Assembly (NCBI RefSeq): GCF_901709675.1
Contig: NC_051099.1
Span: 6,574,001-6,638,000, forward strand
DNA length: 64,000 nucleotides
Direction of reading: 5' to 3'
From: Syngnathus acus
Lineage: Eukaryota; Chordata; Actinopteri; Syngnathiformes; Syngnathidae
Position 1 is the stretch's first letter; every line of letters begins with the position of its first letter. The position numbers were made by a program, and so were the translations under genes. The notes beneath the pieces are model-generated. The model was given only the letters and a program-made list of their open reading frames with translations. It did not search any database and was not told the origin of the DNA. Positions 1 through 25,546 of the stretch are shown in pieces.

Positions 1-231
1 ATTTGTCTTCAGTTTGCCACTTTGCCATATGTTAGCAACCATGTGCATGCTAGCTAGAAATTACACATCATTATGGGCCCACAGCTTGTTAGCATGCTAT
101 AGGTGTAAAGAATTTCTGTTGGGGCCAAAAACCTAACAAGCCCAGTAAATATTTCATTGGGATTATTTTGCCAGTTGAGAATATAATTTATGAATTTGTG
201 ACTTGGTGTCATGGGCTAACAACTGACATAC

Positions 232-13513
<13,282 letters not shown>

Positions 13514-13950
13514 TTTTTCTAGCTGTGTGGTGAAAGCAACTCCTGGTGATGGAGGAGCAAAGAGCACGCTCAAGCCTGGTCGAAGGGGGGGGGGAATCCA
13601 CAAGCGGTACGTGATGGGGCTTGTGTGCACACGAAGAATGTGCGCGCCCGCTCCAATGCGTCCTGCAAACCTCGTAAACCCAAAGACAGCGTGTTCTGCA
13701 CAAAAGAAAGATGCTGATGCTGATGGAGGAGCAGGAAGAAAAGGGCACTGTGAGCTCCTGTTTGGTGGATAAGGAGAGCACCAATGGACTGCTGAGACGC
13801 AGGGAGGGAGAGAGAGGGAGAGAGAGAGAGAAAACAGAAAGAGGGGGCTCAAACTTGTGTTTGTCGACGATGAATTTCAAGCTCAGCCTCAGTTGCTGCA
13901 GTGTGCGGGCGCGCGTGTGCTTCCGATGACTGTCTTCCAATCCAGTGCTA
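13514..13950 (-). promoter_or_regulatory. gria3: gria3 5' UTR and proximal promoter region
   Basis: This is the sequence immediately upstream of the gria3 start codon on the minus strand. It is relatively GC- and CpG-rich compared with its flanks and contains a GA-rich purine tract at about 13797-13835. The transcription start is not defined. A reading frame continuous with exon 1 extends upstream, but the signal peptide fits a start at 13513. Confidence 0.5.
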
Positions 13951-16170
13951 ATAAATCTTTATTGAGCCAATTCACATGTTTTAAATTGTGGGAAAAAAAT
14001 TGGAGCGACAGCGATTCATACCATTCCTAAATAATGCATTTTCATTATAGAATGTAAATTAGAGCAACTCCATTCATCTGTGCTGTAACCGATGTGATTA
14101 CATTTTATACACGTGATTAATGGTTAAGGATAAACACTCTTGTTATATAATTCAGTGCGCTTTATTCGATTATTGCTTATACCCACGTTGCTGGATAGTC
14201 CATTAGACGAAGAGAGTAATACAATATCAATTGCACCCAGAGTGTGATTTGCAGGAGAAGCCATTAGGCATGACTACAGACATCGCAGCAGACAAAATAC
14301 CACCACAGCAAAACGACAGCCAATAGCCATTTGTCATGTGAACTTCGCCTCCTTTTATATATGGCGATCGCTTGCTATAATCCGCAGAATTACCCAAGTT
14401 GTGAGCCCGAGGGAGTGCAGTGGCCTAAATACATGCAGATCTAGTGTTATATGTAGTGAGAACATAGTTAGGGCATCCCACTCTTGTGTTATTTTGCAAT
14501 TTGCCAATAAAAAGAAGAGGCAACCTGCAGGAATGCTGATTAGCAAGTATTAATAATGATGCACTGTGGTAAAATTAATGGTCAGGGTAATGGATAGAGC
14601 CACAGTGGTGTGACAAAAAGGGGAGGGGGCGGGTTATAACTCAACCGTTAAAGTTATGCCTGTGATCACCCTGAAATAAAACGATAATGTACTTTGTGGT
14701 CTGTAGCTCACTGAAAAGGTCAGCAGATTGAAAGAAAGAAAACGTTTAGAGCTATTTATGATAAAAAATCTACCGTGACACCTTTCCCGTTTCTTCCTGT
14801 AGTTATAGCTCGCAATAAAATTTGAAGCCGAGCCTCTCGATACGCCTCGTCTGAAATTACAGGCCCACTTTTTTTTATTGCTTTTCAATTAATTTGACTA
14901 GTCACATTTTATAGCTTATTTTAAAAGGAGCGGCTTATCTTGCCCTCATATGCACTTTTTAAAAGCATTGTTGACCAAAAGTAACTTTCAGCCTGAGGAA
15001 TATTTCTGCTTATCTTCCAGTGCACTGCCATGGCTGCTCCCCTTGCCTTCAGCGTGGCCTGCGAGTCGTGTGGCACAACAAGCCCACCATGTTTTCTGAT
15101 GAGGCACGCATTGCCCCTGATGGGGTCAAAGCATCATCACGCCATGCCAAGCAACAAAGTTTGTTTTGACCTCTGGCATGGAACAACTTTGGAAAGATGA
15201 CCAGACGGACAGAAGAAGCTTCACTTGAAGGTACAGATCAAATAAATGAATACGTTGAATATATTGTGGTTTGTGGAGATTGTGTCGGCTGTTGGATAAA
15301 TTGCTGATATACGTCTGGATGTTCGCTCCTTTGACAACAGCGCACTCTAGTGGTTGGAAAGTGAACTTGCATGCATTTGTTCTGTAGTCACTCCACGCGC
15401 TCCTTCTAGTTATGCTGCAGCTGTCGTTTTTTTAATCGATCATTTGCTCTGATTCTGAGTTGATCAAATTAATAAAAATATGTCACAAGTGCAGACGTGA
15501 GCTAAAAACTTTAAAACATTAATTACTTGACATAAAATTCTTCCAAAAGAAGCGATATGCGTACCACTAAATTTTCCTGATGTGAAGATGGAGATTCTGC
15601 ACTTTATTTTTACTCCATCAACAATTTCACCTCAGGTCGAGAAGTTGAAGCTACTGCAAAATTTATCAGCATTGGAGACAAGAAAAATAGGTCAATTATC
15701 TGGTTCATCATGATGTTTCAAGCCTCTAACAATGCCAAAGTCATTTGAAACAAGCCTCCGTGATGGGAAACAACAAATAGAAAATATTTTTTTTAAAAAT
15801 TCCCCTCTAGTTTTTATTATCAAATCATATCCACTAGGTCTTCCCCCATGTGTGATATTAAAAAACTGGGAAATCTATTTCAACCCCATGAAATCTCTGC
15901 AATGCCCTAGCTAAGCTAACTCGACAAGCCCTTGAAAACATGCCGGCAATACTTAAAACACAGTACAACTGATTGCATCATTTCCAAAAGTCAAGGATAA
16001 ACATTTTTCATCAGACAAAGAACTCCAAACATTTATTATTCTTTACATGATATAAAAAATATTCCTCACTATTTATTGGATGTATTTGTATACAAATTAG
16101 GCACTGAGGTGGCATTGCAAATGTTCATCAGAATTGTAAGTGCAATTTGCGAAGTGTGGGCTATATAAAT
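13951..16170. other. Intergenic region between gria3 and cchcr1
   Basis: About 2.2 kb separates the 5' end of gria3 from the 3' end of cchcr1; both are on the minus strand. It is AT-rich without convincing open frames. Minus-strand AATAAA signals for cchcr1 lie at 16072-16077 and 16032-16037 (TTTATT on plus). A CCAACCACTAGAG motif lies near 15340-15360. Confidence 0.7.
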
Positions 16171-16377
16171 TCAAGATGCGTTCACGGACACAGCCCCCTC
16201 CTCCTCCTCCTCCTCGGCAGAGTCTTCAGAGCTGTTTACCACGGCAGCACTGAGCGCATGGAGCTCCTCCATAACAGAAAGGAGTCTCTCTGGCAGGAGA
16301 AAGACAGTCGAGCAGGCCGTCAGACGGTCCAATCTGGATTGAGCGGACAGCGCAGGCACGTCACTCACTTTCTGCCG
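16171..16377 (-). pseudogene. cchcr1: Out-of-frame C-terminal remnant of cchcr1
   Basis: An open frame begins right after a TAG (16378-16380) and encodes RQKVSDVPALSAQ, then FLLPERLLSVMEELHAL and an acidic tail. It resembles the recalled human CCHCR1 C terminus (RYKQQRLLTVLPSLL ... LSVLLDDLQDLSEAI). The frame also continues upstream of the TAG as LLLESQAKNLQKEAASWDHN, but it is shifted one base relative to the exon start. It could instead be a normal C terminus if the reference carries two sequence errors. Confidence 0.5.
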
Positions 16378-19300
16378 CTAGTTGTGATCCCATGAAGCAG
16401 CTTCTTTCTGAAGATTTTTCGCCTGGCTCTCGAGGAGCAGATATGTTTTGCGGAAAGTCACTCCTCAGCTCTCTCTCGGCGATTTTCGCCTGCATAGGAA
16501 ATGACAGTTGGTTGGTTCACCAAAAAAAAAACAGCTTCAAAATCAGCATGTGTTTGTGTCAACCTCTTGTTTACGTCGGACGTCTTTTTTGGAGCGTTGG
16601 CTTTGCGAAGCTTCGGTTTCCCTCCAGTGATTCTGTTTGCGAGTTACGGCCTTTTCGAATTGCCGCAAAGTCATAACTGTGCGACAGGAGATGATGAGTT
16701 AAGATCACTCTTGATAGACAGCAGTGTGTGTGTGTTGTTACCCCCCCCCCACCTGCTTTGGTGTGTTCCCTCTTCGCCGTGCTGACTTGCATCTCCATCT
16801 CGCTAAGCTTCTCGGCGCAGCGGCTCTCCATCTCAGACACTCGCTCCCGCAGGACTGTGTTGAACCCGCACATATGAATTCCATCTAGGTTGTTTTAGGT
16901 GCAAATCTCACCTTTCTCGCTGTTCTCCTTCAGGCTGAGCAGTTGACATTGGAGCCCCTCCTGAGCAACCTTGCTCACCTCCAGCTGGGCCAGAACCCCC
17001 TGCAGGTTCCTCTGGATCTCCTCTCTGGCTGCCACGGCTTTCTGCGTCTCATCTCGGCTCTGCTCCAGCTCCCCTTGAAGTTGCTTCAGCTTGTGCTCAT
17101 CTAAAAGGAGACATGCAAAGTAAGATCAATCTTGATAACAGGCCTCTGCGCCCTGGGAAAGATCTTACGTTCTTCTTTCATATCAACCAAAGCTTTCTCA
17201 ATCAGCTCCGGGGTTCTTTTGAGTTCCTGGGTGAGCTTGCTTCTCTCTTGACTCACCAAATTGAGTTCTCTCTGTAAATTTGTGATGCTGCGCAAGAAGA
17301 GGTGAGCAACTCGGTGAAGGTTCTCCGAGACAATGAATTGAATTTACTGTGCGGGCTACCTTTCTGTTGTCTGCTCTGCTTGCTTACTGCTCTTCTGGAC
17401 TTTGTGCAGGGCGGCCCTCCTCATAAACAAAGCTGTGAAGCAAAATCATTCGGATGTACAACACTGTAGGCCAGTAACAAATACAAAGTCGGTCTCAATA
17501 ACAGCACCTTGGACTGTTTCGACTCGGCCTCTGGCGAAATTCAACCGTGGTCCAAAGCTATTGAGTTTAGCGTGTGCTGCGTCCACTTCTGTTATTTTAC
17601 GATCAAATAACACACTAAATCTGAAGGGCACAAACAAAAACTAGATCATGAAACATCAACGATAAATACCGTGGTGCCTTGAAATAAAAGTGTAAGTCGT
17701 TCCATGATCACACGTACATATATCAAATTATCCTTTCTCATTGAAATACATAGAAATCCATTCCAGCCTTTTCCTAAAAGACCCAAAGTGTCCAAAATGA
17801 AAATATCGAATAACAGCATAATTAAATACAATGTAAAGAATCAAACAATTTGGCCACCATGCATTTAAAAATGCAGTTCATTCCATGATTCCGCTCCTTC
17901 TGGTGTACCTGCATCGGCCACCAGATGGCAGTATAACAGTTATTAGGACGCTCAGTGCAACGGTGTAATATTCATTTTTCATAAATGATAAAGAATATAA
18001 GCCTGTATGTATTTTTATATTTTCAATATTTGCATCTCACTTTACCTGCGCAAGGCCTCGATTGTACTTTTGAGCCCAACTTCTAAGCTGAGACTCTTTG
18101 CCTTCAGTTGTTGAGTCTCCTTGCAAGCCTGAGCCAAGTCCCGTTTCAAAGTCTAAGCAGAAAGACGCATTTTATTTATTGTGCATCCACGATACAAAAA
18201 AAAAATGACATGGCTTCATGAGACGCTCACCTCTATTTCCACTTTCTCCTGGTCCAGCTCAGCTATCCTGCCGTCGAGACTCCGCTGGAGGACAGTTGCG
18301 CGATGCCGCTCATCCTGCAGCTGTTGCTCCACGAGTCCGAGCTGGAATATGAGCAGACCATTCCAGTTTCCCATCACATTGAAAACCATGCTGTCAACAA
18401 GCTTCTCGTCAGACACCTCTGAAAGATGTTTTTCCCTCTCATCTCGCAGCTCAATGTCCTTCAAACGAAGCTGGACGCAGAGTTTGAACACCTTTTCCCT
18501 CCAGAGGTGAAGGACAAGAAGACCATCAGCTTTTTTCGCCACAAGCGGGTCTGCCGAGGCCTATTTAAAGACACAACATTCAGTAAGTACATGTGACTCG
18601 GTGACCAATGTACAGGGGACAAAAAAAAAAAAAAGCTCACCTTCTTCAGCATCTTCTCTTCTTGGAGGGAGACTATCTCACTCATGGAATTTAGTCTGAC
18701 AGTCAACAATTCTGCCGTTTTCTGCAACGCCATTTTCTCTTTGTTGAGCTTCTACCAAAAAAATAAAAATAATGCATGGTTAAAACCTGAAATGTTAATT
18801 ACAATAATTTGTTGTGGGCAATTTTTTATTTATTTTTTTGTACGCTGTGTATAGTTTTAACCTCAACTGCTTCATTTAATTGTTGCGTTTCTCCTTTGTC
18901 CGCAACAACCTGGCCAATGTAATTTCGGAGGCTGTGCAGAGTTGCTGATTGCGTCTCGTACGCTTGTTCCATTTGTCTGGAAAAAAAAATAAAATAAATC
19001 ACAAGTGAGAAAATGTGTTAATGGTCTTATCAAAGTCCATCTTACGCTCGGGTCGGATTAAATGCGGAACCTTAGATGTTCTTTAAGCTCGTCTCTCTCG
19101 GCGGACGCCTCCTTTAGATTGCTTTTCAGTTGCAGCACTTCCCGAGTCGCTGACTCAAGTTTATTCTGCAGTTCATGATTTGATTTTCTGGCCGAGCACA
19201 ATTCCAAACTGTGGTCTGCATTCAACTGTCGCAGCTGAACGTGAAATAAGAAATTTGTGAACATATAGTTTCATATTTTAGGATTGAAAAACATTTGGCA

Positions 19301-20720
19301 AATACCTCCTCTTCATGCTTCTTCTGCATCTGCTGAATTTTTTCCACCATTTTTAAAGTCTGCTCTCTGGCCTCCGCTGCTTGCTGCTCGCTCATTTTGG
19401 CCTTGAGGGCGAGTTCCCGAGGGTGACCTTGACTCTTCATTTTAGCAATTTCCTCATCAGACTCTTTCTTAATTTGTTCAAGCTGTAAAACACAAGCACG
19501 GAATGTCTGCCGTCTTCAAATAAAGGCGAGAAGAAAAAAACCTTCTCCGGTATGACACCGAGATTTGCAACGCCAGTTCATCCCAAGTGATCGCAGGAAA
19601 CATTCCTGTCAAAATGAAATGTTTGCTTGCCTGTAAGTTTATTTTCTCCTTCTGCGTATGGCAGCGAGTGAGCTCCTCTTTCAGCTGCCTCTGCTCAGTC
19701 CTCACTTTGCTCATTTCTTGAGTCATTGTCTTCAGGTCATGACATTGCCTGATGCACAACAATTACACTTGCCAAGTTAACGAACAGTATTCTTAATTAA
19801 TCTCAAAACGACGTGACTCCATTTGCTACCTGTTTATGGTGTCGTTTTTGACTCTAATCTCTTCCCCGTGTCTCTGCACTGTGTCCTTCAGGGCCTCCAT
19901 CTGCTCTTTCAACTGCTCAGCCTCCGCTTTGTGCCTTTCTGCCTCCAGACACCACTCTGCTTCCCATCTGGACCACTGGTCGCCTCTCTCTTTGGATCTG
20001 TGTTTGAGCAAATGGAGCCATTTGTGTACCTACCGAGCCCGCCCTCCAGCAGATGGTATTTTCGACCGTATAAATAATACTGTGGAATACCTTGTCCTCA
20101 AGTCTGACACATTTTCCTCTGGAGTCCTTCCTGTTGTGTTTTCTCGCAGCATCATGCTGTACTGATCATCCTTTCTCTGCGTTAATATTTCTCGATGGGT
20201 TTTAGTGAACCCAAGCCAGGGATCTGTCGATGGAGCTGCGGGGACACTCGAGTTCATCCAGGAAATGCACGGCTGTGTGGCTACGGCCTGTTTGGCACCC
20301 TGGACACTTGATGCAAAATGAGAGGGAGGCACAAGGTCATCCTGGGGTTTCCCTGGATAACGACATGAAATGTGAATTATGCATATGACTGCTTAAGGGA
20401 CATGTATGAATATGGTGAGACAAGCGTCAGGCAATTCCAAATCTACCTCGAGTCACTAGAGGGCATATTTATAAATATTGTAATGTAACCCCCCCCAAAT
20501 AAAATACACAAAAAGTATTTGCATTATTGATTTAGTTCACTTTAATCAGGGCTTATCACAAAGCTTATTAATTCCAGTATCTACTTCGTTGTCGCTACTC
20601 TACGTACGACGCCACATGCAGTGCACCATCTGATGGACTAAATACTGAGTCCAATAACTTACTGGAAGTGAAATCGGTTGGTATGTTGAGCTTTTCTTTC
20701 CCACTATTATATCGGTCCAT
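16361..20720 (-). CDS. cchcr1: Coiled-coil alpha-helical rod protein 1
   Basis: Centrosomal and P-body coiled-coil scaffold. Exons in transcript order: 20720-20663, 20352-20111, 20029-19830, 19748-19631, 19482-19306, 19234-19071, 18976-18862, 18751-18641, 18560-18417, 18341-18231, 18152-18046, 17620-17508, 17432-17360, 17287-17169, 17100-16912, 16854-16753, 16676-16564, 16489-16361; about 794 codons. Nearly all of it is heptad-rich. Recognition rests on segments aligning with recalled human CCHCR1: VPPSHFAS near the N terminus, LRNYIGQVVADK, TAELLTVRLNSMSEIVSLQE, WREKVFKLCVQL and TAKREHTKAV. Intron 4 uses a GC donor. The exon 2 donor at 20110 (GTGTCA) is weak and was chosen because it keeps frame. 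In the last exon the directly readable frame stops at 16361-16363. Homology to the human C terminus appears to continue in another frame, through a TAG at 16378-16380, to 16171, so this end may be truncated, mis-assembled or decaying. Confidence 0.85.
18342..18416 (-). other. cchcr1: 75-bp in-frame intron (exitron candidate) in cchcr1
   Basis: The minus strand reads CAGAG|GTGTCTG ... CATATTCCAG|CTCGGAC. The segment has no stop and is a multiple of three. If retained it adds 25 residues with a hydrophobic, non-heptad composition. If removed, the protein aligns better to human CCHCR1 between the WREKVF and LQRSL segments. Confidence 0.6.
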
Positions 20721-20957
20721 TTTCACTGCAGTCAAGCTTGCAGGAAGCAACCTTTTTGTTTGTTGTTTTTAGGCAATTTGCGACACCACGTCGACTGTTG
20801 ACCACTCCTGCAAATTTTTTTTTTTTATTGCTAGCAAGCTAACCATACAATATCTAGTTTTTCTATTGCATGTGCACTAAAATAGTAGAACAGGCGCTTC
20901 TAAATATGCACAAATCTGGGGAACTTTGACGGATAAGTTGAATAATAACGCCACTTC

Positions 20958-20974
20958 GCGCAATGCATTGTGGG
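20958..20974 (-). promoter_or_regulatory. ZNF143/THAP11-type promoter motif upstream of cchcr1
   Basis: On the minus strand the site reads CCCACAATGCATTGCGC. It matches the ZNF143/THAP11 (SBS) consensus recalled as CCCAYAATGCATTGCG. It lies about 240 bp upstream of the cchcr1 ATG in the transcribed orientation, as expected for a TATA-less promoter. Confidence 0.6.
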
Positions 20975-22932
20975 CCTTCGATTTTTCTGTGACACCCCGC
21001 GTTTAGTCTTGCAGGTAAACCCTTTTTATGGGCTGCTCGCGGTTTCTGTTGTCTTCCATAACGTCTAACTTTTAATACTGTCTCTAGTATTTAATACTTT
21101 ATTTTACCCTAACCCTATTTTACCAACAAAAGTCTTTAATACAAAACGTGGACAGGAGGCCGTGCCAACTGTTTAACTGACACACACTATTCGAATGTTT
21201 CGACTATTCAAATGTTTCAATATCAGAGGTCACTGCAGTGCAGCGGATTCTATCGATCAGGCAGAGAGAAATGACAATAAATGTAACGGAGTAAATGTCG
21301 CTTGTTACCAGCCACCTCTGCTGATGTAGCTCGACTTTGCTGCGATCTGGTGCATTCATAATTATGTCACAGTAGCCCCAACAGCAAAATGCTGATCCTA
21401 TTAATAATTAACATCTCACATTTTCATACTTTGACATCTCAGTGTGCATGTGCAATGGCATCATTATGCCTCTACTGGAAATCGAATGAAAAAATAGATG
21501 GCAGCATATGCTCAGCACCACCTTTTGCTCTTTAGCGTTGACCTATTTTCCACAGGGGCTCATTGAAATTTCAAATCAGCCAATCACCTTTTGATGTCAC
21601 TCACACAATACAATCAGAGTGGAACATCCCTTGATCTAGCATAGCCTTTGTTTAGATTTGGCAGATGGAAAATTAATTCATGATGTTGAATTTCAACGTT
21701 ATTTCATTTTTAACAACCGTCACTCCAATGCTACTCAGTTGAGCGCTGACCACCACGACCACTCTGTTAACATCACTTTGTCCATCTGTTTGGAAGTCAG
21801 CAGGCAGCTATCGAGTTGAGGGAGAATGATGAAGAGATGCCAATTCTGCATTCCGGTCAGTGGATGGTTCAATTGATTGTTAACTCAACTAGTGAAAATG
21901 ATTCCTTTTACTTGTCCTTGGCCTGCAAAACACTTCTACAAAGTTTCATGAAGATTTTAGTATTTTCCCTGCTAACTGCATCCACCCTATTACTTTTTAA
22001 TCAAAACATTCCATTTGGTTTAATTAGAAGTATTCTGAATTGTAAACTGGCTTGCTATGTGTGATTGCATTGTCGGGAAATGCGGTGCAGTAATCCTTCT
22101 TCAAGTCCTCCACTCTATCCTGGGGGAGCCAGAGAAGCTCCTTCTCTGATCCTTTTATTATATTCCAGGACTGCCCCTGGGTCTTTTCCCAGCTGAATGT
22201 GCAACTCAGCAAAGTGCTGCATTTATTTTCCCACAGTGGAAAACAATTTTTTGTTGCATTTTACCATCTTGCTTCCCGGAGTCTGCCTCAGTGAAGCGCC
22301 TCCCTCGAGCCAGGTACGTGCGATGGACATTCCCGAGAGGAAACATTGTCTTGAATTTATATTTCTTCATTGAAAAGTAATGGACTTCACATTCCACGAG
22401 GGTACTGGCCAAATTAAGAAACTAGCGGCAATACCTAGTGGGTTCCTATCTCCTGCAATTTCTAATATGTCCAGTATATGACTCATATATATTGTCCAGA
22501 GGCGCTTGATATGTAAGGAACAACAACAAAAAATAGATTCCAGTGATGAGTCACCTCTCCACGATGAGACTCATCCGTAAACTTGACAAATCTCAAACCC
22601 TTAATCCAATTAAGCAACTATGGTGGCTTCTGTTATCCCAAAAGCCTCCCATCTTAAAAACTTACACAGTTTTTTGGTCTTCAATTATATCCCCTCAGCC
22701 TCTCTCCCCATCTGCTTATTAAACTGGAGTGCAGCCCAGTGGCTGGTGCCTATCATTAATTTGCAAGGCTCTTCAATCCTGCAAAGGCTTTTGTTTACTC
22801 TCTTAATATATGAATGCATATTTAGCTTATACGCCTATGTCCATTTTGAAATACAGTAGATTAGATTTGAGTTTAATATAACTGAGCTTGTTTACAAGAC
22901 TTGTCATACATTTGTTCCATATAGCTAAAAGC

Positions 22933-22971
22933 AGGGGGGGAAGGGGGGGGGGGGAGGAGGGGGGAGGGGGG
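22933..22971 (+). repeat. G-rich tract with G-quadruplex potential
   Basis: Runs of 7, 12, 6 and 6 G are separated by one to three A-containing bases, which satisfies the four-run G-quadruplex pattern. It lies about 130-170 bp upstream of the CpG-rich nlgn3 5' region. Confidence 0.8.
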
Positions 22972-23099
22972 TCTTCCAAATATAGACTCATTAGTGATCA
23001 AAAAGAAAATGGAACATAATGCGAGTGTGCTTGTGTGTCCGACTGCTCGGTGTTTAGTTAATGGTTGCTAAATCAGGATTTTCTCGCCTGTTTTGAGGA

Positions 23100-23425
23100 T
23101 CAATCTAATGCACTGGCGTATCCCGGCGGTCGCTTAGCAACGCGCGGCCGGTGGGCGCCGTGGAGAGAGATCTCTATAGTGGGCGCTCCATTAAAACCGT
23201 TGGCGCTCCTGACCTTGGCGTCGTGAATGCGCAAAGCCAGCAGCGCAGACTGTGCAAAGCAGGAGATGTCTGATGTGAGGAAAGATCTGATGTGTCTCCG
23301 ATAGGGAAGCGCGGGCGGGTGGACACGCGTACATTCCAGCCCATTGTCTTATCACCGAACCGAGAAGGGGGAATGCAATGGAGGACGTCCACAGATGGAG
23401 CGCGTAACGGCGTCTGTTAAAGCAG
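23100..23425 (+). promoter_or_regulatory. nlgn3: nlgn3 CpG-rich promoter and noncoding first exon
   Basis: A local GC/CpG-rich island (cgcggccggtgggcgcc and neighbours) ends in a consensus donor, GCAG|GTGAGT, at 23425/23426. A splice acceptor in front of the coding first exon at 25524 fits a 5' UTR exon here. An RFX-like X-box lies at 23129-23141. The exact transcription start is unknown. Confidence 0.55.
23129..23141 (+). promoter_or_regulatory. RFX-type X-box motif
   Basis: GTCGCTTAGCAAC matches the RFX inverted-repeat consensus GTNRCC-(N0-3)-RGYAAC with one mismatch and a one-base spacer. It lies in the CpG-rich nlgn3 promoter region. Confidence 0.5.
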
Positions 23426-25524
23426 GTGAGTTAACCTAATGATGCTGCCCCCTCCTAATTATTACATGCATATATGTCACGGTTGCTGTTGTTTTTTTCA
23501 TTTAGTGGTGTTTTAAAGCGGTGAACATTGATAAGGCATTAGTTGACTTGTCATCCTGCATTTATTAATACACCGTTCGAGACGTGGATTTTAACAAGCT
23601 TGCCATAATATGGTCTCATCATATCTGGGCTGTGGCTTGTTTTCCCTCTATGGATCCAGATCATTGCATTAATTAAAAACGCACTGACGATCACACGAAA
23701 GCTGCATTTTGCTCCCCCAGGTATCTCCCTCTGCATCAATTCTCCATTCTTATCTCGCACTGCTAATTCGGGGGGCATTTGAGGAATCCACTAAATCGGT
23801 TTGGACGCGCACATGTCAAATTACAAGGGCATTGGGAGCCCTGTGCTGTTGTTTGACATTATAGTGCTTCCTAAAAAGCTTTTATTTCCACAGCAACCTC
23901 AGGCTATACCTGATTCCAATCAATAAGATGTCCTCAAAGATTTTCTTTTTATTGGTGGTGATTTGTGTGCCTGTGAAGATTGTAATGGTGAAACATGATG
24001 GTAACAATTGTAAAATCTCCCTACTCTGATTTATACTGGTATGGTCCCAGTAAACCTAAAGATGCTCTCGGTCATGCATAACCATCTGCAATAAATTCTT
24101 ACAGCTCTGAAAGGTTTACATTTTTGAACCTAGTTATTTAGTCTATACCCATTTGCTAAGTTATAGGCAAATAAATCGTTTCAAATTGAAATCTCTTCAA
24201 AAAGTCTGGACGTTTATGGTGCAGCTTGTTTGCTATGGGCCATAAAGCCGCTCTCAACATGTGCCGATATTCCAAAAGCTATACAATGCATCAGGTGGAA
24301 AGCTAACTTCACATTGCGGCAATACGTCAAATAGAGAAATCATTTGAAGCAGGCATGTATAATGAATTTTTAAAAAACGCTGCTCATTTTTAAGAATTCA
24401 TATTATCCCTTTTGATCGAGCTGAAAACAACGAACCAAGTCTGATCGGTAGTGCTGATTCTGCTGCTGGATTCTGCTCCATTAATGATATATTGTTTAAG
24501 GAGGGAAATTCCCCTGATCTGTTGTTTAAAATATTATTACAATTTCTTTTGTTGTTGCCATAGACGACGATCTTAATTCATGCAGACAAAGTCCCCCACC
24601 TCATTCGTGTCGCCATTGAATCTCACTAACATGTCTCGTTCTCTGCAACCAGCGAACTGACGAGCATTAGAAAAAGTTATGTGCTGCATCGCATCATTTG
24701 TAAACAGCAGGAGGAAGTAGCACGCTTGTCTTGGGCTAATTAGTTCCTCCTTTTGGGAGGCACAAATTGTCTCTCGTTTTAATCTTGAATAGCTTTAGCG
24801 CTTGGAAAATGAGCTGCTTCTCAGCAGCGGCCTTTCACAACGCCGGAGGCAGAACTCGTCGATAAATTTGATTAGGTTAACAAGCTTGTTGTGTTTTGTT
24901 TTTTTTCCACGTTCATCGACAAGCCTGTGAGAACATAATGATGAGCAATATAGCCTGACTGCAATCACAGATTTTAAAATGGGGGGGGGGCATTATCTTG
25001 CTTGTTGACATCTGTTAATTTATGTTTTGTTTATTGAAATAATTCTGTCTTTGTTAAGACTTTTCATTAAGCTAACATTATTTGGCTTGAGGAGGCAAAG
25101 TTGGTTAGCTCATCACTCTTATTTGTTCGGGGATCGCCCGACACTTGCCATCATGCTTTTTATTCAACTAGCTTCTATCAGGGTGCCTTGGGTGTGAAGC
25201 GCAAACACTTGATTTGAGAGATGAGCTGTCTGAAATGTTTCAACATAAAGACGAGCGCTCCTCTCGAAGCGAAGCCGTTTTAATCTTCCTTAACTTGAAA
25301 TGTTCTTTTAAGTGTCGCTTCGCACCTTTTTTTTATCGATATGCTTTAACAGCATCATTCCAGTATCAAGCAGATGGCTTCCTCAGTATTCAGCGTTATA
25401 GGCATTTTATTCCTAACAGAATATTTCTCCTAGTGGATGATTTTCATTAGCATGCATTGATTGTCTAGATTGCAAAATTTTACGCCACTGCACTCCATCT
25501 ACAGTCTAATTATTGTCTTTTCAG
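23426..25524 (+). other. nlgn3: nlgn3 5' UTR intron
   Basis: A 2.1-kb intron runs from the donor at 23426 to the acceptor (gtcttttcag) ending at 25524. It is AT-rich with a 9-G run near 24981. No coding exon was recognised. Confidence 0.55.
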
Positions 25525-25546
25525 ATCGGTGTTCTCTGCAACGAAA

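Larger units (their letters stand above)
20721..23099. other. Intergenic region between divergent cchcr1 and nlgn3
   Basis: About 2.4 kb lies between the start of cchcr1 (minus) and the first nlgn3 exon (plus). It contains a ZNF143-like motif at 20958-20974 and a G-rich tract at 22933-22971. Open frames here are short and unrecognised. Confidence 0.7.
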
